Both the position numbers and the translations under genes were made by a program. Below the pieces are notes generated by a model. The model did not search any database, was not told the DNA's origin, and was given only the letters and a program-made list of their open reading frames with translations. Of a stretch of 64,000 nucleotides of DNA, positions 54,057 to 61,843 are shown piece after piece. Origin of the DNA: Caenimonas koreensis DSM 17982 (GTDB lineage Bacteria; Pseudomonadota; Gammaproteobacteria; Burkholderiales; Burkholderiaceae_C); the NCBI RefSeq assembly GCF_009646335.1, contig NZ_WJBU01000009.1, forward strand, positions 1 through 64,000, in the 5' to 3' direction. Position 1 is the first letter of the stretch. Each line of letters opens with the position of its first letter.

Positions 54057-54210
54057 GTCGGTGCTCGGCCAAGCTCTGGCTTGCGCGTGGGAGTCCCCAC
54101 CGGAAAAGAAAAGACCGAAGGCGGTGCACCGGGCCGCCATCGGCGCGTTCATGAACAACAACTATCAACAATCGTTAACGGCAACTGCAAAAGCATTCAG
54201 GAGATATGAA

Positions 54211-55452
54211 ATGAGCATCGAAATGATCGAAGTCGAAGAGTTCAACCTCGGCACGCAGATCAAGGTGATCGGCGTCGGTGGCGGTGGCGGCAACGCTGTC
54301 GAACACATGATCGGCCGCGCCGTGCAGGGCGTGGAGTTCATCTGCGCGAATACGGACGCGCAGGCGCTCGCACGCAGCGCCGCCCACAAGACGATCCAGC
54401 TGGGCGTCACGGGCCTGGGCGCAGGCAGCAAGCCTGAGAAGGGCCGCGATGCCGCTGAGACAGCCGTCGAAGAAATTCGCGCGGCCATCGAAGGCGCGCA
54501 CATGCTCTTCATCACCGCTGGCATGGGTGGCGGCACGGGCACCGGTGCAGCGCCGGTGATCGCACGCGTCGCGAAGGAGATGGGCATCCTCACGGTCGGC
54601 GTCGTGACCAAGCCGTTCGACTGGGAAGGTGGCCGCCGCATGACCAACGCCGACAACGGCCTGGCCGAGCTCGAAGCGAATGTTGATTCGCTGATCGTGG
54701 TGCTGAACGAGAAGCTGCTCGAAGTGCTGGGCGATGACATCACGCAAGACGAAGCGTTTGCGCACGCCAACGACGTGCTCAAGAACGCTGTCGGCGGTAT
54801 CGCGGAAATCATCAACGAGTACGGCAACGTGAACGTCGACTTCGAAGACGTGCGCACCGTGATGGGCGAGCCGGGCAAGGCCATGATGGGCACTGCCATC
54901 GCTGCCGGCCCGGACCGCGCGCGCATCGCCGCCGAGCAGGCTGTGGCCTGCCCGCTGCTCGAAGGCATCGACCTCTCGGGCGCCAAGGGCGTGCTGGTGC
55001 TGGTGACAGCAGCCAAGGGCAGCCTGAAGCTGTCGGAGTCGAAGCTGGCGATGAACACGATCCGCGCCTATGCCTCGCCGGATGCGCATGTGATCTACGG
55101 CGCTGCGTACGACGACCAGCTGGGCGACGAAATGCGCGTCACGGTGGTGGCCACGGGCCTGTCGCGTCATGGCCAGCGCCGCACGGCGCCTCCGCTGCAA
55201 GTGCTGCGCACCGGCACCGACAACACGCCGATCAACGTGCCCACGGTGAACAACGCTGTTGCCGGCCCAGGCGCCATCGTCACGCGTGACCAGCAGATGG
55301 GTGTCGCCGGCCAGCAGGACTACGCAGGCATGGCTGTGCCCAGCGTATGGCGCACGAACCGCACGCAGGCAGCTGCGAAGGTTGACGCGCTGTCCAGCGG
55401 CGGCATGGATGACTTTGAGATCCCCGCATTCCTGCGCAAGCAAGCGGACTGA
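54211..55452 (+). CDS. ftsZ: Cell division GTPase FtsZ
   Basis: ATG 54211, behind AGGAG, gives 413 residues. FtsZ is the tubulin-like ring protein. IKVIGVGGGGGNAVEHMIGR is the first nucleotide loop near residue 18, GMGGGTGTGAAPVIARVAKE the tubulin signature near residue 104, and TNADNGLAELEANVDSLIVV follows. The variable linker ends in the conserved C-terminal peptide DDFEIPAFLRKQAD, which binds FtsA and ZipA. The frame is open upstream to 53944, but that part covers the repeat and has no FtsZ similarity. Confidence 0.97.
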   Translation: MSIEMIEVEEFNLGTQIKVIGVGGGGGNAVEHMIGRAVQGVEFICANTDAQALARSAAHKTIQLGVTGLGAGSKPEKGRDAAETAVEEIRAAIEGAHMLFITAGMGGGTGTGAAPVIARVAKEMGILTVGVVTKPFDWEGGRRMTNADNGLAELEANVDSLIVVLNEKLLEVLGDDITQDEAFAHANDVLKNAVGGIAEIINEYGNVNVDFEDVRTVMGEPGKAMMGTAIAAGPDRARIAAEQAVACPLLEGIDLSGAKGVLVLVTAAKGSLKLSESKLAMNTIRAYASPDAHVIYGAAYDDQLGDEMRVTVVATGLSRHGQRRTAPPLQVLRTGTDNTPINVPTVNNAVAGPGAIVTRDQQMGVAGQQDYAGMAVPSVWRTNRTQAAAKVDALSSGGMDDFEIPAFLRKQAD

Positions 55453-55525
55453 TTGAAGAGATTCAAAAGTTTGAGAGAAACGCTGTATTTACAAATTTAA
55501 AGAGTGTTCTCCAAGGGGAGTGTTC

Positions 55526-55567
55526 GGGGCGAATCCGTTGCAAGTGGATTCGCCCCATTTCTTTTTT
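55526..55567 (+). terminator. Rho-independent terminator after ftsZ
   Basis: A perfect 11-bp stem, GGGGCGAATCC (55526-55536), loop of 9, GGATTCGCCCC (55546-55556), followed by ATTTCTTTTTT. This is a textbook intrinsic terminator and should end the main dcw transcript before lpxC. Confidence 0.9.
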
Positions 55568-55633
55568 CACTGCGCTGCGGCCGGGCAGTGTCGCTAGCGG
55601 GTTTGGACCCCGGGTGGTCTTTACGGCTGCTAA

Positions 55634-55662
55634 ATGTCAACTCACTGTTGAACCACTAAAAT
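55634..55662 (+). promoter_or_regulatory. Candidate lpxC promoter
   Basis: ATGTCA (55634-55639) and TAAAAT (55657-55662) are separated by 17 bases. The -10 box ends 6 bases before the lpxC ATG at 55669, implying a leaderless or near-leaderless message. It lies after the ftsZ terminator, so lpxC has its own transcription start. Confidence 0.5.
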
Positions 55663-55668
55663 TCCGCC

Positions 55669-56592
55669 ATGCTCCAGCAACGCACACTCAAGACTCTCAC
55701 CAAGGCTGTGGGCGTGGGGCTGCACAGCGGCCAGCGCGTTGAGCTGACGTTGCGGCCTGCAGCGCCTGATACGGGCATCGTCTTTCGCCGCATTGACCTG
55801 CCGGTGCCTGTTGATATTCCGGTGCGCGCTGATGCGGCGACGGATACGCGGCTCGCTTCCACAATTTCCAACGGCAGCGCCAAGGTGCAGACGGTCGAAC
55901 ACCTGATGTCGGCCTGCGCTGGGCTCGGGCTGGACAACCTTTACGTTGATATCACCGCTGAAGAAGTGCCGATTCTGGATGGCTCATCGGCATCGTTCGT
56001 GTTCCTGCTGCAAAGCGCGGGCGTGCAATTGCAGAACGCGCCCAAGCGCTTCATGCGCGTGATCAAGCCTGTGGAAGTCCGGCTGGGCGAGGGCGATGAC
56101 TTGAAGTGGGCGCGGCTGGATCCGTATCACGGCTTCAAGCTCAGCTTTGAAATTGACTTCGCGCATCGCGTGGTGGACTCGACGGGCCAGCGCGTGACGT
56201 TCGATCTCGGCTCTGGCTCGTATGCGCGCGACATCGCACGCGCCCGCACCTTCGGCTTCACGAAAGACCTGGAGACGATGCGCGCCAACGGCCTGGGCCT
56301 CGGCGGTGGTCTCGACAATGCGGTGGTGATGGACGACTACCGTGTGCTCAATAGCGACGGCCTTCGCTACGACGACGAGTTCGTCAAGCACAAGATCCTC
56401 GACGCGATGGGCGACCTGTACCTCGTGGGCAAGCCGCTGCTGGCGTCGTACACGGCATTCCGCTCCGGCCACGCGATGAACAACAAGTTGCTGCGCGAAT
56501 TGCTTTCGCATCCTGATGCGTACGAGATCGTCACCTTCGAAGACGACAAGCAGGCACCCGCTGGTTTCCTGAAACCCGCACGGGCCTGGTAG
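55669..56592 (+). CDS. lpxC: UDP-3-O-acyl-GlcNAc deacetylase
   Basis: A 307-residue zinc deacetylase, the committed step of lipid A synthesis. It has [20 protein letters not shown] at the start, [20 protein letters not shown] near residue 72 (His ligand), [20 protein letters not shown] near residue 231 (His and Asp ligands), and [14 protein letters not shown] near residue 264. Length matches E. coli (305). Its place just after ftsZ is the usual one in proteobacteria. Confidence 0.97.
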   Translation: MLQQRTLKTLTKAVGVGLHSGQRVELTLRPAAPDTGIVFRRIDLPVPVDIPVRADAATDTRLASTISNGSAKVQTVEHLMSACAGLGLDNLYVDITAEEVPILDGSSASFVFLLQSAGVQLQNAPKRFMRVIKPVEVRLGEGDDLKWARLDPYHGFKLSFEIDFAHRVVDSTGQRVTFDLGSGSYARDIARARTFGFTKDLETMRANGLGLGGGLDNAVVMDDYRVLNSDGLRYDDEFVKHKILDAMGDLYLVGKPLLASYTAFRSGHAMNNKLLRELLSHPDAYEIVTFEDDKQAPAGFLKPARAW

Positions 56593-56595
56593 GCG

Positions 56596-56775
56596 ATGGC
56601 TGTCTTTCGCTGGGCGGTGCTTGTCCTGCTGGTCGCCTCGGCGATCTGCTTCCTGATCTTCGCCGTGACAGGGCAGCCTCGCTACAAAGCCGTCGGCCTG
56701 AAGCTCCTGTTCACAACGCTCGCGGCTGGGTTCGTCTTTTTCGCGGTGTTGATCGCGGAAAACCTGCTCGAATAA
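56596..56775 (+). CDS. Small two-helix membrane protein, 59 aa
   Basis: A 59-residue frame starting 3 bases after the lpxC stop: MAVFRWAVLVLLVASAICFL, then IFAVTGQPRYKAVGLK and a second hydrophobic helix ending FFAVLIAENLLE. Two membrane helices with a basic loop fit an inner-membrane protein. Small membrane proteins with a (Y/R)K-x-x-G-LK linker next to lpxC are common in Burkholderiales, but function is unknown. It converges on ruvC 28 bases away. Confidence 0.6.
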   Translation: MAVFRWAVLVLLVASAICFLIFAVTGQPRYKAVGLKLLFTTLAAGFVFFAVLIAENLLE

Positions 56776-56803
56776 CGCTGCGTGAACAGACCTGCGCGGG
56801 GGC

Positions 56804-57352
56804 TCAGTGCGTACGGCCAGCGCGGTACATGCCGGTCGTCTTGCGTGTGGCATCCACAGCTGTCGCAATGCGCGCCATCGATGCGCCCGCGTGGGCATGC
56901 GTGATCGCCAACCCAAGCGCATCGGCTGCGTCTTTGCCCGGCAGCCCCGGCAGCTTCAGCAAGCGCTTGACCATCTCTTGCACCTGCGCCTTCGCGGCTT
57001 GACCGTGCCCTGCGACGGCGCGCTTCATTTGCAGCGCGGTGTATTCGGCCACCGGCAAGTCGCATGACACCAGAGCTGTGACGCACGCGCCGCGCGCCTG
57101 GCCGAGCAGGAGCGTGGCCTGCGGATTCACATTCACAAACACGATCTCAACGGCGGCAACATCAGGCTGGTAGCGCGCTTTGACTTCGGCGATGCCGTCG
57201 AACAAAACCTTCAGGCGTGCAGGCAGGTCGCCGCGCGAGAGATGTGTGGTGGTGATGGTGCCGCTAGCGACGTAAGTCAGCGCTGCGCCATTGACATCAA
57301 CGACGCCAAAGCCAGTCGTCTGCAGGCCAGGGTCAATGCCGAGAATTCGCAT
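56804..57352 (-). CDS. ruvC: Holliday junction resolvase RuvC
   Basis: A 182-residue endonuclease that cuts Holliday junctions with RuvAB. Catalytic acidic residues: Asp7 in [19 protein letters not shown], Glu near residue 69 in [20 protein letters not shown], and two Asp near residue 140 in [16 protein letters not shown]. The [18 protein letters not shown] segment is typical. The usual ruvA and ruvB partners are not next to it in this window. It is followed upstream by a 390-base gap with two palindromic repeats. Confidence 0.95.
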   Translation of the reverse strand: MRILGIDPGLQTTGFGVVDVNGAALTYVASGTITTTHLSRGDLPARLKVLFDGIAEVKARYQPDVAAVEIVFVNVNPQATLLLGQARGACVTALVSCDLPVAEYTALQMKRAVAGHGQAAKAQVQEMVKRLLKLPGLPGKDAADALGLAITHAHAGASMARIATAVDATRKTTGMYRAGRTH

Positions 57353-57379
57353 GGTGCATTGTCTCTCGATTCGGGGTCA

Positions 57380-57504
57380 GGACGCGGCCGCTGTGTGGCC
57401 GTTTCCCTCCGTGTCATTCCGCCGCCCTAATTGCGAAGCACCCTACTGGTGCTGGCGAGCTCCCTTCTTTACCTGCGGGAAACGGCCACACAGCGTCCAC
57501 GTCC
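57380..57504 (+). repeat. Palindromic repeat element A (ruvC upstream gap)
   Basis: Arms of 28 bases at 57380-57407 (GGACGCGGCCGCTGTGTGGC...) and 57477-57504 pair with two mismatches. The inner core (57408-57476) contains TCCGTGTCATTCCGCCG on the left and GCTCCCTTCTTTACCTGC on the right. The core is the reverse complement of element B's core, apart from the middle. It lies in the 390-base gap between ruvC and the CdsA-like gene, in which I see no gene. Confidence 0.8.
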
Positions 57505-57601
57505 TCGCACTGTGCGGTTGGCGATCAACTCTGTGACAACCGCTGTGTCTTGTTTAACGTGCAGCGGTGATCACTGAGTAAATACTGAACCGCTCTGAGC
57601 A

Positions 57602-57705
57602 GGCTGCGAGCGATGGGCGGCCTTTTCCCGCAGGTAAAGAAGGGAGCCCGGCCTCGTGGCCGGCGGAATGACACGGAGGGAAAAGGCCGCCCATCGCTCG
57701 CAGCC
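57602..57705 (-). repeat. Palindromic repeat element B (upstream gap)
   Basis: Perfect 28-base inverted arms at 57602-57629 (GGCTGCGAGCGATGGGCGGC...) and 57678-57705. The inner core carries GCAGGTAAAGAAGGGAGC on the left and CGGCGGAATGACACGGA on the right, with a central CCGGCCTCGTGGCCGG palindrome. The core blocks match element A in inverse orientation. The outer arms differ from A's but are self-complementary. Confidence 0.85.
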
Positions 57706-57742
57706 CACCCCTGAACAGAAGGCGCAAAACAACAAGAGGCAA

Positions 57743-58741
57743 TCACACCCCACCAGCCCCACCAAAATACCACCGCACCGAATGAAAAAAGATCGGCGCC
57801 GCAAAACACAACGCATCGACACGATCCAGCAGACCATTCGCGCCAGTAACCGACATCGTGCGCTTGCCCCATGACGTCACACCGCGATCACGCTTGAGCG
57901 CCTTCATCACCAGGTGCCCCATCGACCCTGCGACACACGCGATGAACGCCATCGCCAGCGCCTGGCCCGGCTTGAAGGGCGTGATGAATGACAGCACACC
58001 ACCGGCAAAACTGCCAACGATCATGCCCAGGCCCCAGCTGAGCCAGTTGAAGCTCTTGCTCACCTCGGGCAGGCTGGGCGCACGCTTGAGGCGACGCGCG
58101 ACCACGTACTGCACGAACATGCAGGTCTGCACGACAAACACCAGGAAGAACACGAGGAACGCGCCTTTGCCCTGGTACTTGCGGAACTCAAGCAGCAGCA
58201 GCGCCGGCACATGACTCATGCCGTAGATGCACACCATGATCCCCCACTGCAGCTTGGCGTTGCGCTCCAGGAAGCGTTGCGTGTCGCCCGCAAGCGCGCT
58301 CGCCAGCGGAATCGCAAGGAACACATAGACCGGGATGAACACAGTGAACAAGTCAAAGTGGCGCGATCCCGCCAGCCAGTACTGCACGGGCAGGACGATG
58401 AAGAACGCGAGCACCAGGCTGTTGTGATCGCCGCGCCGTGTGGGCGACAGCGTGATGAACTCGCGCAACGCAAAGAACGAGATAAAGGCAAACAGCACCG
58501 TCGCGAAGTAGTTGCCGGCCGCCCACGCAAGCCAGAACGCGATCACCATGAACCATGAGGTGCTGAGCACCGCGCGGAAATCGCGCAACTCGCCCAGGCG
58601 CGCTTCGTCCTGCTCGGTGGTGGCACGGCGGAATGTGAGCAGGAAGGCGGTGACGCTCACGACGATGAGCACGCCAAACACGATGAGGAACAGCACGCCG
58701 ACTTGCTGCGTCGAGGTGAGGCCGCGAAGATACTGGTTCAT
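57743..58741 (-). CDS. CdsA-like phosphatidate cytidylyltransferase
   Basis: A 332-residue inner-membrane protein with 8-9 helices. The CdsA family signature lies near the C-terminus: HLVMKALKRDRGVTSWGKRT, then MSVTGANGLLDRVDALCFAA, with the Asp-Arg-x-Asp arrangement. It should make CDP-diacylglycerol from phosphatidate, although this long form lies beside a PlsC-like gene and resembles the E. coli YnbB paralogue rather than the essential CdsA. It lies 3 bases after the acyltransferase gene, so the two form a phospholipid-synthesis pair. Confidence 0.8.
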   Translation of the reverse strand: MNQYLRGLTSTQQVGVLFLIVFGVLIVVSVTAFLLTFRRATTEQDEARLGELRDFRAVLSTSWFMVIAFWLAWAAGNYFATVLFAFISFFALREFITLSPTRRGDHNSLVLAFFIVLPVQYWLAGSRHFDLFTVFIPVYVFLAIPLASALAGDTQRFLERNAKLQWGIMVCIYGMSHVPALLLLEFRKYQGKGAFLVFFLVFVVQTCMFVQYVVARRLKRAPSLPEVSKSFNWLSWGLGMIVGSFAGGVLSFITPFKPGQALAMAFIACVAGSMGHLVMKALKRDRGVTSWGKRTMSVTGANGLLDRVDALCFAAPIFFHSVRWYFGGAGGV

Positions 58742-58744
58742 CGC

Positions 58745-59356
58745 TCAGATCTCCCGCAGCGCAATAACGGCGGCACGAGCGCGGTCGAGGAACGCGCGCC
58801 GGTCTTCACCTTCTTCGAGCTGGATCGGCGCGCCAAATGTCACCGAGCAAAGAATCGGCACCGGCACGACTTCGCCCTTGGGCATCACGCGCTGGATGTT
58901 GTCGATCCACGCAGGCACGAGCACTACGTTGGGGAACTTCTGCGCCAGGTTGTACAGGCCTGCCTTGAACGGCTGCGGCTCATCGGCAAACCCGCGCGTG
59001 CCTTCAGGAAAGATGATGATCGAGTCGCCGCTGCGCAGCGCGTCGATCAGCGGCTCGAGCGGGTCTTGCTCGCCCACGCGCGCGCGGTCCACATAGATGG
59101 CATTGAACACCCGAGTGGTGATCCATTCGCGAAACGGCGTTTTCGTCCAGTAGTCCTTCGCGGCGATAGGCCGCGTGATGCTGCGCAGCTCTTTGGGCAG
59201 TGCCGCCCAGATCATCACGAGATCGGCGTGGCTCTGGTGGTTCGCAAAATAGATTCGCTGTTCTGCCTTGGGCGGGCATCCATACCAACGGGCTTGCGCG
59301 CCGGTCAATACACGGACCAGGCCCAGCAGGAACAGACTCATCAACTTCGCAAGCAT
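58745..59356 (-). CDS. 1-acyl-glycerol-3-phosphate acyltransferase-like (PlsC family)
   Basis: ATG 59356 (MLAKLMSLFLLGLVRVLTGA) gives 203 residues with one N-terminal membrane helix. The acyltransferase motifs are FANHQSHADLVMIWAAL (H-x4-D) near residue 45, IIIFPEGTRGFADEPQPFKA near residue 121 and VVLVPAWIDNIQRVMPKG. It should acylate lysophosphatidate to phosphatidate, the substrate of the CdsA-like neighbour. An in-frame upstream start at 59434 lacks similarity. Confidence 0.85.
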   Translation of the reverse strand: MLAKLMSLFLLGLVRVLTGAQARWYGCPPKAEQRIYFANHQSHADLVMIWAALPKELRSITRPIAAKDYWTKTPFREWITTRVFNAIYVDRARVGEQDPLEPLIDALRSGDSIIIFPEGTRGFADEPQPFKAGLYNLAQKFPNVVLVPAWIDNIQRVMPKGEVVPVPILCSVTFGAPIQLEEGEDRRAFLDRARAAVIALREI

Positions 59357-59387
59357 GGCGCGAATGATAGGCGCAGGCGCGAGCAGC

Positions 59388-60137
59388 TCAGGGCAGCTCG
59401 GCCCCGCGCATGCGCTGCACGATTGTTTGTGCACGACTTGCGAGATAGCCGGAGTTGGCGAGCTTCTCGAAATACTTTGGCCGCGGCAGCATCACGGCAA
59501 GCCGCGCGGCTTCGTAGGCCGACAACTGCGAAGCGCTCTTGCGGAAGTAATGCTGCGACGCTGCTTCCGCGCCGAACACGCCCTCGCCCCATTCGACGTT
59601 GTTCAGGTACACCTCCAGGATGCGCTGTTTGCTCAACATTTTTTCGAGCGCGAACGTCAGCACGATCTCCTGTCCTTTGCGAAACAACGTGCGCTCGCCC
59701 GAGAGCAGCAGGTTTTTCGCAAGCTGCTGTGTGATGGTGGAGCCGCCGACGATCTTGGGCGGCTTGGCGGGCGGCGCTGCATTCGCGGCTTGAGCCTTGC
59801 GGGGAGCCTGCCGCGCGGCACGTTCTTCGGCCTGCTGGTTCTTCTGCCACGCTTTTTCCATCGCCTCCCAATCCACACCATCGTGATTGACGAAGCTGTC
59901 GTCCTCCGATGCGATCACTGCGCGCTTGAGGTTGTCGGAAATGCTGTCGTAGGGCACCCATTGCTCGCGCCACGCGAGGCTGCCTTTGTGCGTGGCAATG
60001 CGCCAGGCTTCAGAGCGCTGGAACGTTGTCGATTGCGGCGCAACCGCCGCGGCCATGGCGATGCGCATGAGAAAGAAGACTTGCAACGCAAGCGCTGCAA
60101 CGATTGCCAGGAACAGCCAGCGTGTGAGCGCTTTCAT
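59388..60137 (-). CDS. mtgA: Monofunctional peptidoglycan glycosyltransferase
   Basis: ATG 60137 gives 249 residues. One membrane helix (LFLAIVAALALQVFFLMRIA) leads to a GT51 domain: DNLKRAVIASEDDSFVNHDG (catalytic Glu) near residue 74, KIVGGSTITQQLAKNLLLSG near residue 130, QRILEVYLNNVEWGEGVFGA, and AARLAVMLPRPKYF. MtgA polymerises lipid II without transpeptidation. A low-complexity Ala/Pro/Lys insertion (EERAARQAPRKAQAANAAPP) separates the first two motifs. It follows aroE by 10 bases. Confidence 0.93.
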   Translation of the reverse strand: MKALTRWLFLAIVAALALQVFFLMRIAMAAAVAPQSTTFQRSEAWRIATHKGSLAWREQWVPYDSISDNLKRAVIASEDDSFVNHDGVDWEAMEKAWQKNQQAEERAARQAPRKAQAANAAPPAKPPKIVGGSTITQQLAKNLLLSGERTLFRKGQEIVLTFALEKMLSKQRILEVYLNNVEWGEGVFGAEAASQHYFRKSASQLSAYEAARLAVMLPRPKYFEKLANSGYLASRAQTIVQRMRGAELP

Positions 60138-60147
60138 GTCGCTCGCA

Positions 60148-60975
60148 TCACGCCAGCGCGGCCCGCAGTTCAGCAAGCACTTGGGCAGAAGGTGGCCGCA
60201 CGCCGCGCCACACCGCAAACGCTTCGGCCGCCTGCTCGACCAGCATGCCCAGGCCGTCGCGCGCGATGGCGCCGTGTTGGCTCGCCCAGTCCATGAAACC
60301 TTGCGCGGCGGGCCCGTACATCAGGTCGCAGGCGAGCGTGCCGCGCATCAGCACTTCGGGCGATACGGGCACCGCTTCGCCGGCCAGGCTGCTGGCGGTG
60401 GCATTGATGACCACTTCAAAGCCGTCGCGCACTTCGTGCAATTCGGGCGCGGCGAGCCGCACGTTGTGCATCGCGGCGAGCTCGGCGTGGCGCTCGATCA
60501 GCACGCCTGCCTTGGCCTGCGTGCGATTGGCGACGACGATGGAGCGCGGCCTCGCTTCGATCAGCGGCCCCAGCACGCCTGCGGCCGCGCCGCCCGCGCC
60601 TATCAGCAGCACATCGACACGCGCGAGCTTGATGCCCGCATTGCGGGTGAGGTCCGCCACGAGGCCGATGCCATCGGTGTTGTCGGCAAACACGTCGTCG
60701 CCGTCAAAGCGCAGCGTGTTGACTGCGCCTGCCAGTTCGGCCCGCGCGGTCAGTGTCGTTGCAAGCGGCGCAGCCTCGAACTTGAACGGCACCGTGATGT
60801 TGCAGCCCTTGCCGCCTTCGGCGCGAAACGCGCGCACGGTGCTGGCAAAGGTGTTGGTGGCCACCAGCCGCTTGCCGTATTCCATGTCCTGCCCGGTCAG
60901 CTGTGCAAACCGCGCGTGGATCCACGGCGATTTGCTGTGCTCGACGGGGTTGCCCATCACGCAGTACTTGTCCAT
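60148..60975 (-). CDS. aroE: Shikimate dehydrogenase
   Basis: A 275-residue AroE that reduces 3-dehydroshikimate with NADPH. The shikimate pocket is YCVMGNPVEHSKSPWIHARF at the start and CNITVPFKFEA near residue 58 (catalytic Lys); DNTDGIGLVADL holds the Asn/Asp pair, and DVLLIGAGGAAAGVLGPLIE is the NADP loop near residue 122. The C-terminal GLGMLVEQAAEAFAVW motif is present. Cytosolic; conserved aroE-mtgA order. Confidence 0.95.
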   Translation of the reverse strand: MDKYCVMGNPVEHSKSPWIHARFAQLTGQDMEYGKRLVATNTFASTVRAFRAEGGKGCNITVPFKFEAAPLATTLTARAELAGAVNTLRFDGDDVFADNTDGIGLVADLTRNAGIKLARVDVLLIGAGGAAAGVLGPLIEARPRSIVVANRTQAKAGVLIERHAELAAMHNVRLAAPELHEVRDGFEVVINATASSLAGEAVPVSPEVLMRGTLACDLMYGPAAQGFMDWASQHGAIARDGLGMLVEQAAEAFAVWRGVRPPSAQVLAELRAALA

Positions 60976-60988
60976 TGTCTGATTCTGT

Positions 60989-61843
60989 TTAGCGTGCAGT
61001 CAGTTGCGTTTCGAGCGTTTCGTCGCGCGTGAACTTGAAGCGCGACACCACGACGATCTGGTCGGCACGGCGGCGCATGGAGTCTGTGAAGTTGCCGAAC
61101 GGGCCCGCCGAGCGCGCGATGGCCTTGGCGCGCCGGTCCAGGATGAGGCTGCCCGATGTCTGGACGACATCGGTGTCGATCACGCGGCCATCGTGGTTCA
61201 CCGTGACGACCATCGTCAGCTCGCCGTACAGCTTCTTGCCGGCAAGCTCCGGAAAGTTCTGTGTGCCCCTGTCCTCGATCTTGCGGCGCAGTGCGTCGTA
61301 ATAGACGGCATACACCTCTTCACGCGTGGCGGGGCTGATGTAGCGCTTCTTGGGCCGCGCGTTCTCTTCATTGATGCGCTTTTCGATTTCGGCCAGCAAC
61401 TTGATCAGCTGGCGGCGCTTGTCTTCGCGCGCAATCGCTTCAGGCTGTGTGTTCGACTCGCGCGGATCGGGCGGCGGCAGCGCGGCCAGCGCGCGCTTGA
61501 GCTGCGTGAGCAGGATGGTCTGCTGCTCCTGCATGGCGTCGATCTTCTTTTGCGCGTCCTCGGCGGAGTCGCCAATTTCCGTGAGCGCAGACGGCGGCAG
61601 GGGCGACGTGGCATGGCCCTTCTCGGCGTCGCCGCCACCGGCGAGCGAGCTCTGCGCGATGGCGCGCGCCTTGTCGGGCTTTTCGTTGGTCTTGGCGTTG
61701 ACCAGGATCACTTCGAGCGGCGTGTCCTGGAAGACGCGGTTGAAGCCTTCAGGGTCGACGAAGCGAACCGTCAGCAGAACGGCGTGGACGGCGAACGAGA
61801 CGCCGAGAGCAATCTGTAGTGTCGAGAACTGCCGGAGGTTCAC
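60989..61843 (-). CDS. TonB-like energy-transducer family protein
   Basis: GTG 61843, overlapping the RNB stop (GTGA), gives 284 residues. One N-terminal membrane helix (LQIALGVSFAVHAVLLTVRF) is followed by DTPLEVILVNAKTNEKPDKA (typical of TonB/TolA-like proteins), a long helical periplasmic stretch (MQEQQTILLTQLKRALAALP) and a C-terminal TonB-C-like domain. That domain includes KLYGELTMVVTVNHDGRVID and a SSGSLILDRRA-like helix. It may couple the proton motive force to an outer-membrane process; no exbBD is in the window. Neighbours: RNB and aroE. Confidence 0.8.
   Translation of the reverse strand: MNLRQFSTLQIALGVSFAVHAVLLTVRFVDPEGFNRVFQDTPLEVILVNAKTNEKPDKARAIAQSSLAGGGDAEKGHATSPLPPSALTEIGDSAEDAQKKIDAMQEQQTILLTQLKRALAALPPPDPRESNTQPEAIAREDKRRQLIKLLAEIEKRINEENARPKKRYISPATREEVYAVYYDALRRKIEDRGTQNFPELAGKKLYGELTMVVTVNHDGRVIDTDVVQTSGSLILDRRAKAIARSAGPFGNFTDSMRRRADQIVVVSRFKFTRDETLETQLTAR

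Noticed and set aside
53944-54210. N-terminal extension of FtsZ by ~89 residues
   Set aside because: The frame is open, but it runs over ftsA's end and the GC-rich repeat, has no FtsZ similarity, and a proper AGGAG-ATG start lies at 54211.
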